A DNA stretch of 64,000 nucleotides from Monodelphis domestica (taxonomy: Eukaryota; Chordata; Mammalia; Didelphimorphia; Didelphidae). The stretch spans positions 8,346,001-8,410,000 of the forward strand of contig NC_077232.1 in assembly GCF_027887165.1 (NCBI RefSeq), read 5' to 3'. The notes under the pieces are model-generated. The model saw nothing but the letters and a program-made list of their open reading frames with translations, did no database searches and was not told the DNA's origin. This document shows, one piece after another, positions 1-11,085 of the stretch (positions are counted from its first letter, which is position 1; each line of letters starts with the position of its first letter). The translations under genes and the position numbers were made by a program.

Positions 1-121
1 TGAGTCCCTAATTCAACAAAGGATCATAATACTGTGCTTTCCTGTGTATAATACTTATATTGGAGTATAAGACCTATATTTCTGATAATAAAAAAAAAAA
101 AAGCCAAAGCTGGATCAAAAT

Positions 122-655
122 GGGAAAATTGTCTACGGATTCATCCAAGATCTGAGAGCTTCGATCACATAATAGACACATCCTATAGTACCAAGTCCAG
201 CTGCTATAATCTCATCCATCCTAAGTCAAACAAAATATTTCACTGTGGTAGATTTATGCTTAGCATTTTTCTCAATACTGATTCATGAGGATTCTCAAAA
301 GATCTTTGCTTTTACATGGGAGAAAACTCAATGGACTTGGACTCATCTTCCACAGGGATTCACCAATTCCCAGAGCCAGTTCTCACAAATTTTGAACAAA
401 TACCTTAAAACAATAACATTCAAAAAGAGTAAAATAGTACATTTTGTTGATGACATCCTCCTAGCATTACCATCTGCTAAAGTGTGTTTAAGGGATAGCA
501 AGATTCCTTTGATTGAATTATGCAAACGTGGCCATAAAATCTCTAAGGCAAAACTACAGTGGGTATTGCCTTGCATTGAATCTCATGGATTTGTGTTATC
601 AGAGGGTTCAAGAAGTATCACTCAGAAAAGAATAGCTGATATCCAGAACTTTTAA
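122..655 (+). pseudogene. endogenous retrovirus reverse transcriptase (pol) relic
   Basis: This is a fragment of a retroviral pol gene covering the palm region of reverse transcriptase. An open stretch from 176 to 655 contains an LPQGF-type motif (about 345-360) and a FVDDILLA segment (about 440-465) corresponding to the catalytic YxDD box, with Phe in the first position. Upstream, 122-166 reads in the same frame as an FIQDLR-like segment but is cut off by two adjacent stops at 170-175. No gag, protease, RNase H, integrase or env is attached. The frame ends at a stop where LTR-like sequence of the opposite orientation begins. The motifs look most like class I (gammaretrovirus-like) elements; that class is an inference. 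It is broken and cannot make a polymerase. Confidence 0.85.
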
Positions 656-2272
656 CAAATCACTTGATTAACATTCTACATTCTTATATTGTGATTACAG
701 ACAGCATACAAGATAAATGATTTCATCACAGGTGGCTTAATTTTCTCATTACCCTGTGAGAAGTTTTGAGCTTATAAACAATCAAGGAAAATTAGTTATT
801 GCTTTTAATAAAATGGGATAATTAATCAACAGTTCTTAAAAGACAATTCAACAATCATATCATTGAGGTTGAGGGGTACTGGGAACACAATTCAAATTTA
901 GACTGATCATTTTTTTTCAAGGTTTTTACTAGGGAGTTTCTGAGTTACTGATTTGTGTAATTGAGTCACTGAGGCACATTGAAGCTTGATGTACTTGTAC
1001 TTATTGTATGGGCCTCTATGATTGATTTGTGTGCTGGCTTCATGAGAATAGGTTTCTGTAAGTGGGAAAGTTTTGGATGTGGCTTGTAGCTTCAGTTTCA
1101 TTGGGGATTGAAATAGAAAATGTAAACTGAGGAAACTGTTTCTGGTTGAACTAACTGGATGTACTCTGGCTTACTAAAGAACTGCTAGAGGGGAACCTAA
1201 TGCTGCTTATTTGTAATGGAGGTAGGAATGAGAAATGCTGAGGGATGCTAGTACAGGGATGCTGCCACACAGGGGAACTACTCTGGAGAATGCTCTGGGA
1301 TTTGCCGACTGATCCCTACTGATGGCTGATGGATCAGTATATCTTTCTAACCTCCAACTCCCTTTCACTCCCTCCCTTCACCAACCCTCTCCTCCCTGCC
1401 TCCCTCACCTCCCAGTTCTTCTTGAAGTCTTTGGCTTCTTCCCTCCCCCCTTGAGTAAACTATAAAGATACTCTTTTCTTTTCCTTTTTCAAGTCAAGGG
1501 GTTTATTGGGATAACAGGATAGGAAACTGAGGTAAGAGAGATGAGGATGTCCCTAATCTAAACTGAGAGAGAATTTGATGGTTCGAGAAAGTAGTCCAGT
1601 CACAAACTGTGACTTTAAGACAGTTAGAGAGATGGAGGACAATAGCTGCTTAAAATCTTCTTTCTTCTTCTTCACAAAGTCAGCAAGGTCTCTCAGCTTA
1701 ATCCCAGAGAGAAGCAAAGTTCAAAATCTCTCCTTCAGCTTGACTTTCCACCAACTCTTGATCAATCAAATCTCAGAGAGAACAGAGGTTTCCCCCTTGG
1801 TCAGAGAGCTCCCAAAACCAAGCTAGTCCCACAAGGGTCCTCAGCCAGTCTCAACTGCCAACTCCTGGGAACATTCTATTTGGAACCTTCTTCTTGATTG
1901 ACAGGCAGGTTAGGTCCCCAGCTTGTTTCTTGCATCTTGGCTTACAAGTCCTCTCTCTCTCCATGCCTCTACCACAAGATTATGTACTAAGTAAAAGTTA
2001 ACCCCTGATAGTGTTCTAGGATAGGGTTTGAGGGTCTGATCTTTTGGTGATGTTTTAGAGAATTAGGGTACAGGTATTTTGCTCTTGCATTATTCCTTTT
2101 GAGACTAGGGGGAATAATAATCATGTCAATTTCATACATAAGGGGCATTTATGAGAGATGTCATGTAAGGGGGACTGAGTGGGCAATCACATCTTGCTGA
2201 GGGCCACTCTGTGGCTTCCTTAGCTATCATGAGTGACTCTGTCAAGCAGTCGTGGCCTCATGGCTCCTAGCA
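648..2272 (-). mobile_element. truncated LTR (family A), minus strand, with inserted sequence
   Basis: This copy matches the LTRs at 11590-12804 and 14086-14864 over 648-1090 and 1975-2272, and ends at 2272 with the shared TG...GGGAGCCAT-type terminus (reverse complement). The last part of the LTR (R/U5 in the other copies) is missing at the low-coordinate end, where it abuts the pol relic at 655. About 880 bp of unrelated sequence (1092-1974) interrupts it. Confidence 0.75.
1092..1974 (-). mobile_element. LTR-like sequence inserted in the family A LTR
   Basis: This segment is absent from the two other family A copies. Its right part (1497-1974) reads on the minus strand like an LTR, with a TG...start near 1974 and an AATAAA-type signal near 1500-1507. 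I could not fix a target-site duplication, so the boundaries are approximate and more than one insertion may be present. Confidence 0.45.
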
Positions 2273-4488
2273 CCTTTTCCTTCCCCCCGAGGAAAAATGC
2301 TAGGGAGCAGTTTGGGTCCCCTGCCTCATGGAGAAAGAGTTGGGAGGCTAATTGGTGCCTAAAGAAAATACACCCCAGTTTTTACCAGTTGCTTCCTGGA
2401 GAGTGGCTCCACGTTTTTGAGTTCTGTGAAGATACAGCAGCAGCTACCAGCAGGAACAAAGTCAGGGCTGGGGCCAAAACCAGAGCAGGAGCAGGAGCAG
2501 GACTAGGAGCAAGCAGGATAGGCAGAAGCAAACAAAGGTAGCATTGAGGAATGAGGAACATGGGCTCAAGCAGATGGGAGAGAGAAGCGGCTTATCTCTT
2601 CTTAGCCAAGAGTCCTAGGCTAAGTTCCTAAAACTAATAGTAGCCAGTAGGGGGGGCAACCAGCAAAAAAAAAGGGAAAGAAAAAAATGGCAGGAGCAGG
2701 GCAGCAGCTCAGGTAGAGAGTTTGAAGTTCTCTCAGAATTCAAGAGGGGGGTGGGGTGGGAGTGGGTTGGCGAAAAGCCTTGGCAGGAGAAATGTGCCTT
2801 TAAAAAATTATCTAGGCTATCTTAAAAAAATTGAGAGTTTTTCTCATCCCTTCTGGTTGCCAAAAATGTAAAAATTAAAATTAAATGTCAATAAAAATAT
2901 TATATTTTTAGATTTATTAATGATCATTAAAAATCAAGGAATAAAAAGGATACAAAATAAAGACCACATGCCCATGGCTGATTAGCCCATTTAAAATCCC
3001 CAAGCTTAGCTTACTACCTCCACCATGCTGGCTGCAATCCCAAGAAAGAGGCCCAAGAGGACCATCCACTCACTATATCCTCTGTCTATAGGAAGTATGT
3101 AATATAATAAATAAATATTTATTATATATTATATATATATAATATAAAAAAATAAATAAAATAGGAAGTCACTGGGCTCTTGGGAAATGTCATTTTTTAG
3201 GGTAACAGATTTTCAATTACACAGAGTCAGTTCTTGCCTGGTTCTAGAGCCATTAATGCCAGCCTACCATTGGTGCACAGGCACAAGCACACACACTCAT
3301 ACACTCACAGATACGCATCCACATAAACACTCACAGAATGAATTTGGAGAATTTGCTATCCTCTGAGCCTTCACTAAGTCATCATTTTTTTGCTGATAGA
3401 GGGGCAACAGTTTACTTTATACCCCAGGGCAAAAGCACACACATTTACATACTCATTGCTGATAAAGTGAAAGGAATACGATTATAACCATTAGTCAGAT
3501 TTGCTTAAACCTCCATTTTTTTCCTGGCATTTCTGATACATAACAATAATCCTTTACAACTATAAGCTAAGCTTGAGGAACAGGGGCTACCAATGGAAAC
3601 CTGACTGGACTGTTCCAGCTGAATCTAGACTGGAAGCAGCCTTGTGACTTTTCTTATCTCCACTAGGAAAAACCTCAGAGATTATAACTGCTAAAATAAC
3701 TGTGATCAGCCTATCTCCTCACACCTCCAAAGTCACTCTGAGGAGTTACTGTCAGGATACAATGTGTTTGGGTTTTTTCTTTTTTCTCTTCCTCATTTTT
3801 GATACAATAAAATGATGCTCTCCAATGGGCTTCTCTCCTTGGGAGAGTAACACATCCTTTGTGTCTCCCTCTGTTTCCGGTGTCTTCCTCTCACTCAGTC
3901 CCAGTCTGATCCCATGGGCTCAGATACTCAGGAAGATAGTGGGTTGACATTACTTTAAAAAAAAGCTCCAACACAAAACACAGTGGCTGACAGCAAGCCC
4001 TTGGGGTGAAAAGGCCTATCAGAGTGGCCACGTGTACTCCACAAGAAACCCAACAACTACCACTCAGTTCATAATTAAAAACACATCTGGGCAGCCATTC
4101 ATTCTCTCATGGAGTAGACCTGAAATTGCCCAGAAATTTTTTAACAATCCCCACTTAAAGAGCCAAGAATTCAGAATTCAAGAGCTCATTTCCCTAAAAC
4201 TAACCTGCTAACTTGAATCTGGACTGGAAATCAATGGGTTCCTGCTGACATCCCACATCTGGGAGTCAGCTGGGTAGGCAGGCAGGCAGGAGACTTCATA
4301 CCTCCCCAGAGCCTCCAAATATGTCAATCTGAAAAAAAAAAAAAACAGAAGTACCAAAGTGATGATAATAATAACAATGGCCGGTCTTTAATTGGGACAA
4401 GGAGATTATAATCTGGGAAGTCACACAGCAGAGCACTGGGGTTTCCAGTGATATAAAGAGGAAGACATGGTTAAATAATTTTTTTGCA
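2273..4488. other. non-coding stretch, no recognised gene
   Basis: I see no exon here. It holds a GC-richer part (2273-2560), an A-rich and AT-rich part with TATATA runs (2870-3160), and a CA-rich patch (3270-3330). The rest is probably old, decayed repeat sequence that I cannot name. Confidence 0.5.
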
Positions 4489-4731
4489 GAGCAGCTAGAT
4501 GATGCAATAGATTGAGCACTGGGCCTGGAGTCAGGACAACCTGGGTTTAAATCTGACCTCAGGTGGTTTCTGACTGTGTTACTCTGGGTAAGTCACTTAG
4601 CCCTCTTTGTGTCAGTTTCCTCATATATAAAATGAGGTGGAGAAGGAAATGGCAGACCACTCCGGAATCTTTGCCAAGAAAACCTCAAGTGGGGGTCATG
4701 AAAAATTGAACATGACTGAAATAACTGAATA
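4489..4731 (+). repeat. tRNA-derived SINE (family 2)
   Basis: The tRNA-like head (GCAGCTAGATGATGCAATAG) and the body with GGAGAAGGAAATGGCA and TTTGCCAAGAAAACC identify the second common marsupial SINE family in this window. Related copies lie at 17838, 25000 and 50450. Confidence 0.85.
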
Positions 4732-4734
4732 CTA

Positions 4735-4925
4735 GGTAGCTCAAAGGATCAGAGCACCAAACCTAGAGTCCAGAGGACCAGGGTTCAAATCTGGCCTAAG
4801 ACACTTCCTAGCTGTTCAACCCTGGGCAAGTTACTTAACCCAAATTGCCTATCCCTTACCACTCTTCTGCCTTCACTGATATTGAGTATCATTGATATTC
4901 TAAAACAGAAGGTAAAGATTTTAAA
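4735..4925 (+). repeat. tRNA-derived SINE (family 1), diverged
   Basis: It has the CTAGGTTCAAATCTGGCCT-like B box and the CTTACCACTCTTCTGCCTT body of the WSINE1-like family, but is well diverged. It lies directly behind the preceding SINE. Confidence 0.75.
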
Positions 4926-5070
4926 TAATAATAGCATTTTGGAAGAGGGAGGAACAACAGTCAGGTTACCTAAATTCACAGAAGCTTGGAAAAACAACAC
5001 ACACACATTGAAGTAGTCCAAAAAGAGATAGAAAAATTGAAATAGATAAAACAGATTTTTTAAAAAAAAC

Positions 5071-5547
5071 CTTGTCAGCATTTTTTAGGGAACAGACCTG
5101 GCTTCTCTCCCCCAGAAAGTCAAGCTGTTTATGCAGGCAGCAGACCAGACTCTGCTAGCTTGGGGGATATAAGGGAACTTCAGGAATATCAAAGAGGTCT
5201 AGATAGAATGCAAGATAACACTTAGTAAACTGGGATAAGGGTATTAAGGTACCAGTGAAAGTTAACAACCCCTGGATAATCTAAATATTGTCTCTAACTG
5301 CACATACCTGTGTTTTGGATACGGTTTGTTTGATTGTCAAATGAGAACCTGTATATTAAAGGGATTAACTTTGTATCTTGTAACGTATGTAAGCTATCCA
5401 AAATGTTAGACCTGTGCAGCTTCTACTAGGGAAGACTGTCCCAGCTAGCTGGTAGATTCTTTATTTGTTCTTTTATTAATAAATCACGGTTCCAATAATT
5501 GGATTCTGGGTGTTTGAACTCGCTTTGTGAAGTGCACCACTTCAACA
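5071..5547 (+). mobile_element. LTR-like element, plus strand
   Basis: The segment has a TATA-like GGATATAAGG near 5164, an AATAAA signal at 5478-5483 and a U5-like tail ending in CA at 5547. The start at 5071 (TG) is a guess and I found no clear target-site duplication. Confidence 0.5.
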
Positions 5548-7661
5548 TCTCCATCAATAGCCCGAGGTTAGGGTGGCTAAAGTGAGCCTCTCCTTCTTTA
5601 CATTTGACTGTCCTTAGGCAGAGAAGGATGGGGGAGAAGGAAAACTGATCATAGTCAATCAATCATTATCTACCTTCTGAAATATTTCACACTCTTAGAA
5701 AGAGCCACACTTAAGACTCTCTAAATAGGGTTTTTAGAGCCAAGACCACCTGGGTTTGTACCCTGCCACTTTCACAACACTGCAGGCTAACTTCCATATC
5801 ATTGAGTCCAGACCCTTTTATTTTTACACATAAGGCAACTTTATCTCAGGCATACCTTGCCCCAGGTCACCCATTGATGTATTGCACCCTTAGAAACCAA
5901 TAAATACCATGAAAAACAACAGCTAGTGGCTTGGTTTGGGCTAGGGAAGGTGCTGGACATCTCTCCAAACAGAGATGTGCATGAACTTGTGTCCCCTTGA
6001 TTCTCACCTGAAACTTAGGGAGTGAAAGACATTCTACTCCCCTTAATAGCCCGGAGTGTGTGACTGGAAAAGTCATTTAACCTCTCTGCTCCTCAGGCTT
6101 GTCACATGAAAAATGGGATAAAAATAGCTCCCTCAGGGACATTCTATAGGACTCCAAGGAGATCCCAAACACCAAGCACTTTACACACTTTAAAGAACTA
6201 GAGAAGATATTAGCTCCTGTGCCATACATTGTCGGCCTCTGGCCTGTGAATTTTCTGCATCCCATCTAAGCTCTGTCCTTAGAATGGAGCCCCTGGGCTT
6301 CTAGACCAATCCTGGCACACAGGATGGGGAAGAGAGAAAGAGAGAGGTGCAAACGCGTTGTGAACACAGTGGAATAGTACTGGGCTCTCAGGAGTGATGA
6401 ACTGAATGCCATTAGATCATAATCTCTTTGAAGACAAGGACTTTTGCCTCTTGAAGCCCCTAGCACTTAGCACAGTGCCTGGCACTTAGTAGGAGCTTCA
6501 TAAAGGAATATAATGGAATACTACTGTGTGGTCAGAAATGAGTATAATAAGTGTAGATCAGTCAGTGTCAACCTGGAAAAACACAGAAGCACTCAAGTAC
6601 TCAGCAAATCCAAGTCTGTAATCAGGAAAGAGACGGGTCCATAATATTGGCCACAACGCAGAGCCCAGTGCCAACTACTACACGGAGTTGAAACCCTGAG
6701 GCTCTGGGAACACTATCTCTAGGAGGATCAACCTGTGAGAAGAGTCTGCAAAGAATAATAGAATATAGGGGCCTTATATACCTTCTGGGGAATTAAGCAC
6801 AGCAAATCTACACTGACAGGTGACAAGCAGGCTTGGGAAAGAGGCTGGGGTATCAGGGAGCGAGTGGTCTACTACAATGGATACAAAGAGGATGGTTGCT
6901 AGCCAGATGTTGGTCTTCTGGGAAAGGATCTTGGGGGAAACTTCTAGGACAAAAGGGTACTTAACATTTGATTCTATCTACTAGTCCCACCTAAACTGGG
7001 ATCGTTAAGTAGTTAAAGTCTATTGTTCAGTCTGAAAAACTTCCCAGGGACAAACTTGGGGTTCCCAAAAACCCAGTTGACAAAGGAAAAGGTCAACATA
7101 GAAAAGCCAAGAAAACATGATAGAAAATCATTGGGACAATAGAAATAGCCAGAACCAGCACAAAGCCACCAAAAAGTCATGTTGCAAATGAACAAAGCAG
7201 AAAGGTGGCTCCAAGAAGATCGACAAAGAGGCCCAACTCCTCTCAGACTGAACTCCAGTGCGAGGGAGGGAGGGAAGGCACATGGCATAGTTTCAGGTTT
7301 TATTTCAAGGTACTGACTAGTTATAGTGACTTTTTTTCTCTTTATAAAATCTTTGTTTTAGATATGAATCTGTGAGAGGGGTAAGTGGGAGGGATACCAA
7401 GGAAATCCACTGGTGTAAATACAAAAGCTACCCATAAAAATCATTTTTTAAAAGATGTCAAAGATCATTTTCCATATCACTGAGTTTAGCTCCTTTTAAT
7501 TTACACATGAGATAACTTTATCTCAGGCTCAGTTGCGTGATTTGCCCCAGGTCAGACCAAAAGGAAGTTGCCAGATCAGTATTTGAAAACAGGCTCTTGA
7601 CTCCAGACCTGGTGCTCTGGCTCTGGTTCCCTCCAACATGACTCAGGAATTAAATCATCCC
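5548..7661. other. non-coding stretch, decayed repeats
   Basis: No exon is recognised. 6420-6510 contains the CACAGTGCCTGGCA and TAGTAGGAGCTTCATAAA wording common at the 3' ends of old mammalian LINE/SINE relics. 6565-7010 resembles in part the insert at 21032-21443 (shared AAAAACACAG segment) and may be LTR-derived. Confidence 0.45.
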
Positions 7662-7755
7662 CTGGGGCAGCTAGGTAGCACAGTGGATAAAGCCCCAACC
7701 TTGAGTCTGGAGGTCCAGAATTCAAATATGGCCTCAGATACTTTCTAGTGTGACC
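7662..7755 (+). repeat. SINE (family 1), left part, split
   Basis: The left half of a WSINE1-like SINE starts with GGGGCAGCTAGGTAGC and breaks off at GTGTGACC. The right half resumes at 8535 with GACCCTGGGCAAG. The two halves flank the insertion at 7756-8534. Confidence 0.85.
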
Positions 7756-8534
7756 TTTAATAAAGGGGTTTTATTTGGGGAGAGAGGAGAGGGAGAGAAT
7801 GGAGTCTTCCCTCCCTCCAAGGGAAGAGATGTTGATGGTGGTCTTGAACCAAGAGGTAGAAGGAGTGTGAGTCTGTTGTTTTCCCCCTTCTAATCCTCTT
7901 TAGCTCTGACTCCTCACTAAGGCTGCCTGTTCACTCCCCACTGTTTAGCTCCCTCTACACAGCAGACTTCTCATCTGGCAGTTGTAACTACCCTTCCCTC
8001 AGTCTTGAGTCAGTTGAGTTTGTTAATGAGTTTATTCTAACAACAGGGATAAAGGATAAGATTGAATATCTGGTAAATTGGGGTCAGGAGGGAAGAGGGA
8101 TCCCTAGCTGTCTAAACTCTTTCCCCCAAAGTTAGGTAACCCAGGTTTGATGGCCTGAGCTCCTGAGAGCTTCAGAGTGGTGAACCCTGGCTTCTGACCC
8201 TGAACAGCAGGTGTCCCCAAGTTCAGGGTAAAAGGAGATTGGGATAAGTCTTCTGGTGGACTCCTCTTCTCCTTGATTCTCTGTCCACTTGCTGATTTGG
8301 GAGGAGGATGATTAGGTTCAGGGAAAAGAACGATTCCTGAGATTAGGATCCAGTCAGATATTGCCCTTCTCCTCAGGAGGTCTCCAGTCAAGAGTCCAGA
8401 CCAACTGCCTCTTCCTTGGTTGTTGCTTTCCCAAGGTTCCAAATCTCCGTCCATCCTCCTTGCTGTTGATGGAATCTTTTCATTTTTCTCCAGGCTTTTC
8501 TGTTTCAAAAGTCTCTGGATTTGTCTCTCTCACA
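7756..8534 (-). mobile_element. LTR-like insertion splitting a SINE
   Basis: About 780 bp interrupt a SINE. The SINE tetramer GACC is found on both sides (7752-7755 and 8535-8538), as expected for a 4-bp duplication of a class I LTR element. On the minus strand it starts with TGTGAGAGAG and carries AATAAA-type signals near its end. The left end (TTTAATAAAGG) is not canonical CA, so that end may be altered. Confidence 0.6.
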
Positions 8535-8640
8535 GACCCTGGGCAAGTCACATTACCTCATTACCTAGCCCTTGCCATTCTTCTGTCTTAGAATTGATAC
8601 TAAGATGGAAAGTAAAGGTTTAAGAAAAAATAGATTTTAA
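8535..8640 (+). repeat. SINE (family 1), right part, split
   Basis: This is the continuation of the SINE at 7662: GACCCTGGGCAAGTCACA, then GCCCTTGCCATTCTTCTGTC and an A-rich tail. Confidence 0.85.
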
Positions 8641-8680
8641 GAAAAAAGAATGAATCACCCTCTGGGAGGTTCTCCTGAGA

Positions 8681-8782
8681 GGCAGCTGGGGATACTGAAG
8701 AGGGGCTTGGCCCTCTGGTGAAGAACACAGAAGTTCTAATCCTGCCTCAGACACTTCCTAGCTGCACAGCCTGGACAAGACA
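8681..8782 (+). repeat. SINE relic, left part, split
   Basis: A diverged tRNA-type SINE (GCAGCTGGGGATACTGAAG, then TGCCTCAGACACTTCC) is broken at CTGGACAAGACA. It resumes at 9087 with the same twelve bases. Confidence 0.7.
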
Positions 8783-9086
8783 CTTTTTTAATTCAAAAAT
8801 ATTTTATTTTCCAATTAATTAAATGTAAATACAATTTTCAATATATTTTCCAAAATTATAAGAACCCTCCCCTTAGAGATTGGTAAGCGATTTGATCTGG
8901 ATTATACACAAATTGTCATGCAAAACACACTTCCATATTGGTCATTGTTGGAAGAGAATACTCATAGAAAACCAAAACCCCCAAGTAAAACTATAAACAA
9001 ACCAATGTGAAAGACAGTATGCTTTGATCTTCATTCCAACTCCAACATTTCTATCTCTGGAGGCGGAGAGCATTCTTTATCATAAA
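8783..9086 (-). mobile_element. retroposed element with 12-bp target duplication, minus strand
   Basis: About 300 bp begin with a T-rich run, i.e. a poly(A) tail on the minus strand. They are flanked by a perfect 12-bp repeat, CTGGACAAGACA, at 8771-8782 and 9087-9098. This is a LINE-type insertion into a SINE. Related wording (AATTACATGTAAA-type, AAGCAATTTGAT-type) recurs at 23885-24150 and 46430-46640, so it belongs to a repeated family; its name is uncertain. Confidence 0.75.
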
Positions 9087-9180
9087 CTGGACAAGACAGT
9101 TCAGTTTCCTCCTCTGTAAAAGGAGAGGGTTTTATTTAATTACTTCCCGGACCTTTTCCATAGTAAAATATATGATTCTG
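9087..9180 (+). repeat. SINE relic, right part
   Basis: This is the continuation of the relic at 8681: CAGTTTCCTCCTCTGTAAAA and GGACCTTTTCCA. Confidence 0.6.
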
Positions 9181-9481
9181 AGAACTTTAAGAACCCCTCT
9201 TTTAGATGAAATCTTTTCTATTTTCCCTATTTTTAAAGGAAATATTTTTCAAATGAATTATGTCTTTCCCTGCCTTCTTAAACAGAGTATATGAAAGCAT
9301 AATTTAAACTTTACTTGATTATTCTGGAGATAAGGGTTTAGTTAAAACCTTGGCTTTTTGCCCAGTATTGTCATTATCTGGGTCTGGATCTGTTTTTCAG
9401 TTCTTCTCTCTCTGCCCTGAAGGTCAAACCACCGGCCATCATTCTGGCAACCTTAGAGTACTGTTAAGATTAAAATTTGGG

Positions 9482-10078
9482 AAATATTCATAGCTGCGCT
9501 CTTTGTGGTGGCCCAAAACTGGAAAACGAGGGGATGCCCATCAATTGGGGAATGGCTGAACAAACTGTGGTATATGTTGGTGATGGAACACTATTGTGCT
9601 AAAAGGAATAATAAAGTGGAGGAATTCCATGGAGACTGGAACAACCTCCAGGAAGTGATGCAGAGCGAGAGGAGCAGAACCAGGAGAACATTGTACACAG
9701 AGACTAATACACTGTGGTATAATCGAACGTAATGGACTTCTCCATTAGTGGCGGTGTAATGTCCCTGAACAACTTGCAGGGATCCAGGAGAAAAAAACAC
9801 CATTCATAAGCAAAGGATAAACTATGGGAGTGGAAACACCGAGAAAAAGCAACTGCCTGAATACAGAGGTCGAGGGGACATGACAGAGGAGAGACTCCAA
9901 ATGAACACTCTAATGCAAATACTATCAACAAAGCAATGGGTTCAAATCAAGAAAACATCTAATGCCCAGTGGACTTACACGTCAGCTATGGGGGGTGGGG
10001 GGGAGGAAAAGAAAATGATCTATGTCTTTAACGAACAATGCTTGGAAATGATCAAATAAAATATATTTTAAAAAAAAA
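9482..10078 (+). mobile_element. LINE-1 3' end (5'-truncated), ORF2 C-terminus and 3' UTR
   Basis: The open segment 9505-9732 encodes the C-terminal end of L1 ORF2 protein (WLNKLWYMLVMEHYCA, then a SERSRT stretch). A 3' UTR and a poly(A) tail at 10068-10079 follow. A perfect 15-bp target-site duplication, AGATTAAAATTTGGG, flanks it at 9467-9481 and 10079-10093. It is a 5'-truncated, non-autonomous insertion, fairly young judging by the intact duplication. Confidence 0.93.
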
Positions 10079-10151
10079 AGATTAAAATTTGGGGGAAGCT
10101 GAGGCAGGTAGAAATTAGTTTCTCTCTGCAAGGAGTATTATATTTTTAGAA

Positions 10152-11068
10152 GTCTGTTGAAGATTAAAGATTAAAGAAAATAGGATAAGAAAGCACGTGT
10201 CTAGGCCCAAGGGCCTAGACAACCTCACTTACATTATGAAAAGAGCCACATCTGCTTGCAAGCGGAAACAGGAAAGATCCACAAAAGCCTTTCCAATCAG
10301 GTTAAATACCCCTTCTCAATCTCGGCCCAGGTGAGAATTCAGTGATATTACAAAGCATTCTGGGGAAGTGGAACAAGGACTTCTGGGGATTGAAGTCCTG
10401 GATTCAAGTCCATTTTTACAGTACTGTAGCAGTCCAACCCTAGCTATGGGCAAGGGGAACAGTTGGTATGTACAGATTGCCTTAGAAGAGAGCATGCTCA
10501 GTCTTGAGCATGCTCAGTATTGCACATGGCTGGGAAAGCCTCTGACCCTTGACCCCAGCTTCCCCCAGGTTAGGTGGGAACACAAGTTTCTTTGTGCTCA
10601 CCTGGTTAAGAGAAACCACACCTATACCTTGTCATTAACCAATGAGAATCATCCCTATGTACTGTGTATATTTGCATATCAAAGATTATATATAGCCCAG
10701 CAAGCTCCGCCTCTCTCTCTCTCTCTCTTTCAGGCTAGCTGATGGCTGTCCTTGCTGGAGCAGGCCAGGCTCCATTTCTAATCTTTCTCTATCATCTCTC
10801 TGACCTGTGTGGTATTAAATGTGGATCTCTGGACTGGTAAAAGCCTTCGGGAGGGTCCTTTGATCAGAGCTTAGCTGTGGCTCATGGAAAATTAATAAAG
10901 ACTCATTCCTGCCACCTCATATCTCTACTTCGACTCCGTCATCCCCCTCGTGGTATCTAAAACTTCTATCCTGTCTCTATCTTCCTACCTTAAAGCTTCT
11001 CTCCCCTCTGAGGAAGCTTTAAGTACAAACTCCAAACTTTCCCTCTTCTAAATTCTTCTTTCTAATTA
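10152..11068 (+). mobile_element. retroviral LTR (5' LTR type) with TATA box and poly(A) signal
   Basis: The segment starts near TGTTGAAGATTAAAG. It has a TATA box (TTATATATAG, 10685-10694), an AATAAA signal at 10894-10899 and a pyrimidine-rich U5. Paired direct repeats of GAGCATGCTCAGT lie at 10490-10502 and 10506-10518. It is followed at once by a primer-binding-site-like sequence, so it reads as a 5' LTR. The exact ends are uncertain by some bases. Confidence 0.8.
10685..10694 (+). promoter_or_regulatory. LTR TATA box
   Basis: TTATATATAG lies about 200 bp before the LTR's AATAAA signal, the normal U3/R spacing. Whether it is active today is unknown. Confidence 0.6.
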
Positions 11069-11085
11069 TTTGGTGGGGGCTCACA
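11069..11085 (+). promoter_or_regulatory. retroviral primer-binding-site-like sequence
   Basis: TGGTGGGGGCTCACAAG directly behind the LTR resembles the TGGGGGCTC start of the tRNA-Pro primer binding site of class I retroviruses, with an insertion of two to three bases. The assignment is tentative. Confidence 0.5.

Noticed and set aside
10368-10742. 124-codon open frame
   Set aside because: It lies entirely in the U3/R part of an LTR and has no protein likeness.
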